Origin: Candidatus Methylomirabilota bacterium
Lineage (GTDB): Bacteria; Methylomirabilota; Methylomirabilia; Methylomirabilales; JACPAU01
Direction: 5' to 3'
Length of the DNA stretch: 5,748 nucleotides
Assembly (NCBI GenBank): GCA_023249205.1
Contig: JAHFDC010000071.1
Coordinates: 1-5,748 of the forward strand
Positions within the stretch are counted from its first letter, which is position 1. Each line of letters begins with the position of its first letter. Below, one piece after another: positions 5,019 through 5,748 of the stretch. Below the pieces are notes generated by a model. That model was not told the origin of the DNA, did no database searches, and saw only the letters and a list, made by a program, of their open reading frames with translations. A program made the translations under genes and the position numbers.

Positions 5019-5748
5019 ATGGGAACAACCCGGTGCTACGTTGTCCAGGGGAGCGGGACCTTGCTGGTGGACCCGCCGGAGGAGACGCTCCGGCCTGCCA
5101 TCCCGAGCCCCAGCGACTTCGTCTGGATGGACATGGAGGGGCCCGGCGAGGCGGACTACGCCCGCCTGAAGAGCCTCTACGGCTTCCACGACCTCGCCCT
5201 GGAGGACTGCACGAACCCCGAGACCCGGACGAAACTGGAGACCTACGACGGGTACGTCTTCCTGGTCTGCCGGGGCGTCAACCACAACCCCGGGGAGGAG
5301 GCGGTGGAGACGCTCCCCCTCTTCTGCTTCCTGGGCGAGACCTACCTCGTCACCCTCCACCCGCAGCCCCTCCGCTCCATCGCCGCCGTCAGCGACCGCC
5401 TCCGGAAGAACCCGCGCCTGTTGCCCGAGGGCCCGGACCGGGTCCTCCACCTCCTGATTGATCACCTGGTGGACCATTACTTCCCGCTGCTCGACGGCAT
5501 TGACGAGCGGCTGGACCGGATCGAGGATCAGTTCTTCCACAAGACCTCCCGCCAGGCGCTCCCCCTCATTTTCCGCACGAAGAAGGAGGTCCTGGCCCTC
5601 CGGCGCAGCGCCGGGCCGCTCCGGGACATCCTGGGCATCCTCGCGAACCGCGGCATCCCCCACGTCCGCCCGGGGACGCAGCTCTATTTCCGCGACGTCC
5701 ACGACCACACCCTCCGGATCGCCGAGACCCTGGACGGCCACCGGGACA
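5019..5748 (+). CDS. corA: CorA-family magnesium/divalent cation channel (partial, C-terminus beyond right edge)
   Basis: The visible 243 residues are the cytoplasmic funnel domain of a CorA channel, which admits Mg2+ (also Co2+ or Ni2+) as a pentamer. Family landmarks in order: a strand ending DFVWMDMEGPGEADY (33-47); YGFHDLALEDC (54-64) followed by R-TKLETYDGYVFLV, matching the CorA block with conserved H, E-D and K-E-Y residues; LFCFLGETYLVTLH (101-114); the long helix HLLIDHLVDHYFPLLDGID with LDRIEDQFF (144-173); R195-R196-S near LALRR; and YFRDVHDHTLRIAETLDGHRD (223-243) leading into the pore helix. The two transmembrane helices and the GMN selectivity motif lie beyond the window. The start ATG at 5019 follows AGGGGGG about 9 bases upstream. 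It is transcribed away from the Rieske cluster; a shared role in metal homeostasis is possible but not shown. Confidence 0.93.
   Translation, partial: MGTTRCYVVQGSGTLLVDPPEETLRPAIPSPSDFVWMDMEGPGEADYARLKSLYGFHDLALEDCTNPETRTKLETYDGYVFLVCRGVNHNPGEEAVETLPLFCFLGETYLVTLHPQPLRSIAAVSDRLRKNPRLLPEGPDRVLHLLIDHLVDHYFPLLDGIDERLDRIEDQFFHKTSRQALPLIFRTKKEVLALRRSAGPLRDILGILANRGIPHVRPGTQLYFRDVHDHTLRIAETLDGHRD

Noticed and set aside
4866..5741. A 291-codon minus-strand frame opposite corA.
   Set aside because: The plus strand encodes an unmistakable CorA domain in good codon register; the opposite frame is an antisense shadow that runs on into the intergenic region.
1..5748. CRISPR array, insertion sequence, tRNA or rRNA.
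   Set aside because: No regularly spaced repeats, no transposase-like coding sequence or terminal inverted repeats, and no tRNA or rRNA signatures were seen on either strand.

Overview
This is a GC-rich bacterial window, almost completely coding. It holds one long leftward gene cluster (minus strand, about 4613 down to 1, running off the left edge) and one rightward gene (from 5019, running off the right edge), separated by a 405-base divergent intergenic region. High GC, a Rieske protein with a twin-arginine signal anchor, TlpA/CcdA thiol-redox proteins and Asp-box repeats fit an environmental Gram-negative-type bacterium (for example Methylomirabilota/Rokubacteria, Nitrospirota or a deltaproteobacterial lineage). 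That placement is only an impression; there is no rRNA or other phylogenetic marker here.

In transcription order the leftward cluster reads: (1) a Rieske 2Fe-2S protein (4613-4056); (2) a membrane-anchored TlpA/ResA-type thioredoxin with a WCVPC site (4038-3394); (3) a six-helix CcdA/DsbD-type membrane thiol-electron carrier (3347-2583); (4) an exported Asp-box (BNR) repeat protein interrupted by two in-frame UGA codons (2427-1510); (5) a 176-residue protein that joins a small Cys/His metal-binding module to a two-helix membrane tail resembling DUF2933 (1370-840); (6) a 25-residue single-span membrane microprotein (776-699); (7) a 57-residue free-standing protein that is nearly the same Cys/His module as in (5) (620-447); (8) the N-terminal two thirds or so of an isoprenylcysteine carboxyl methyltransferase-like membrane protein (443-1, incomplete). 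Genes 7 and 8 are separated by 3 bases in the same frame and are probably translationally coupled. Genes 6 to 8 are easily missed: 6 and 7 are very short, and 8 starts with GTG and has no stop in the window.

The rightward gene is the cytoplasmic part of a CorA-family divalent-cation channel. The intergenic region holds a plausible sigma70-type promoter on each side (TTGATT-17-TACCCT for corA; TTGACA-18-TAAGAA for the leftward cluster, which would leave a leader of roughly 220 bases), plus several short palindromes.

Functionally, the leftward cluster looks like an envelope redox and metal-handling unit. A Rieske centre and a CcdA-TlpA relay move electrons and reducing power across the membrane, and two related Cys/His modules, a DUF2933-like protein and an ICMT-like protein are of the kind found near copper or mercury resistance genes. 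The assembly of these parts into one system is inference. The most distinctive observations are the paired metal-binding modules, the microprotein, and the broken Asp-box gene whose reading frame and repeat register are preserved across the stops.
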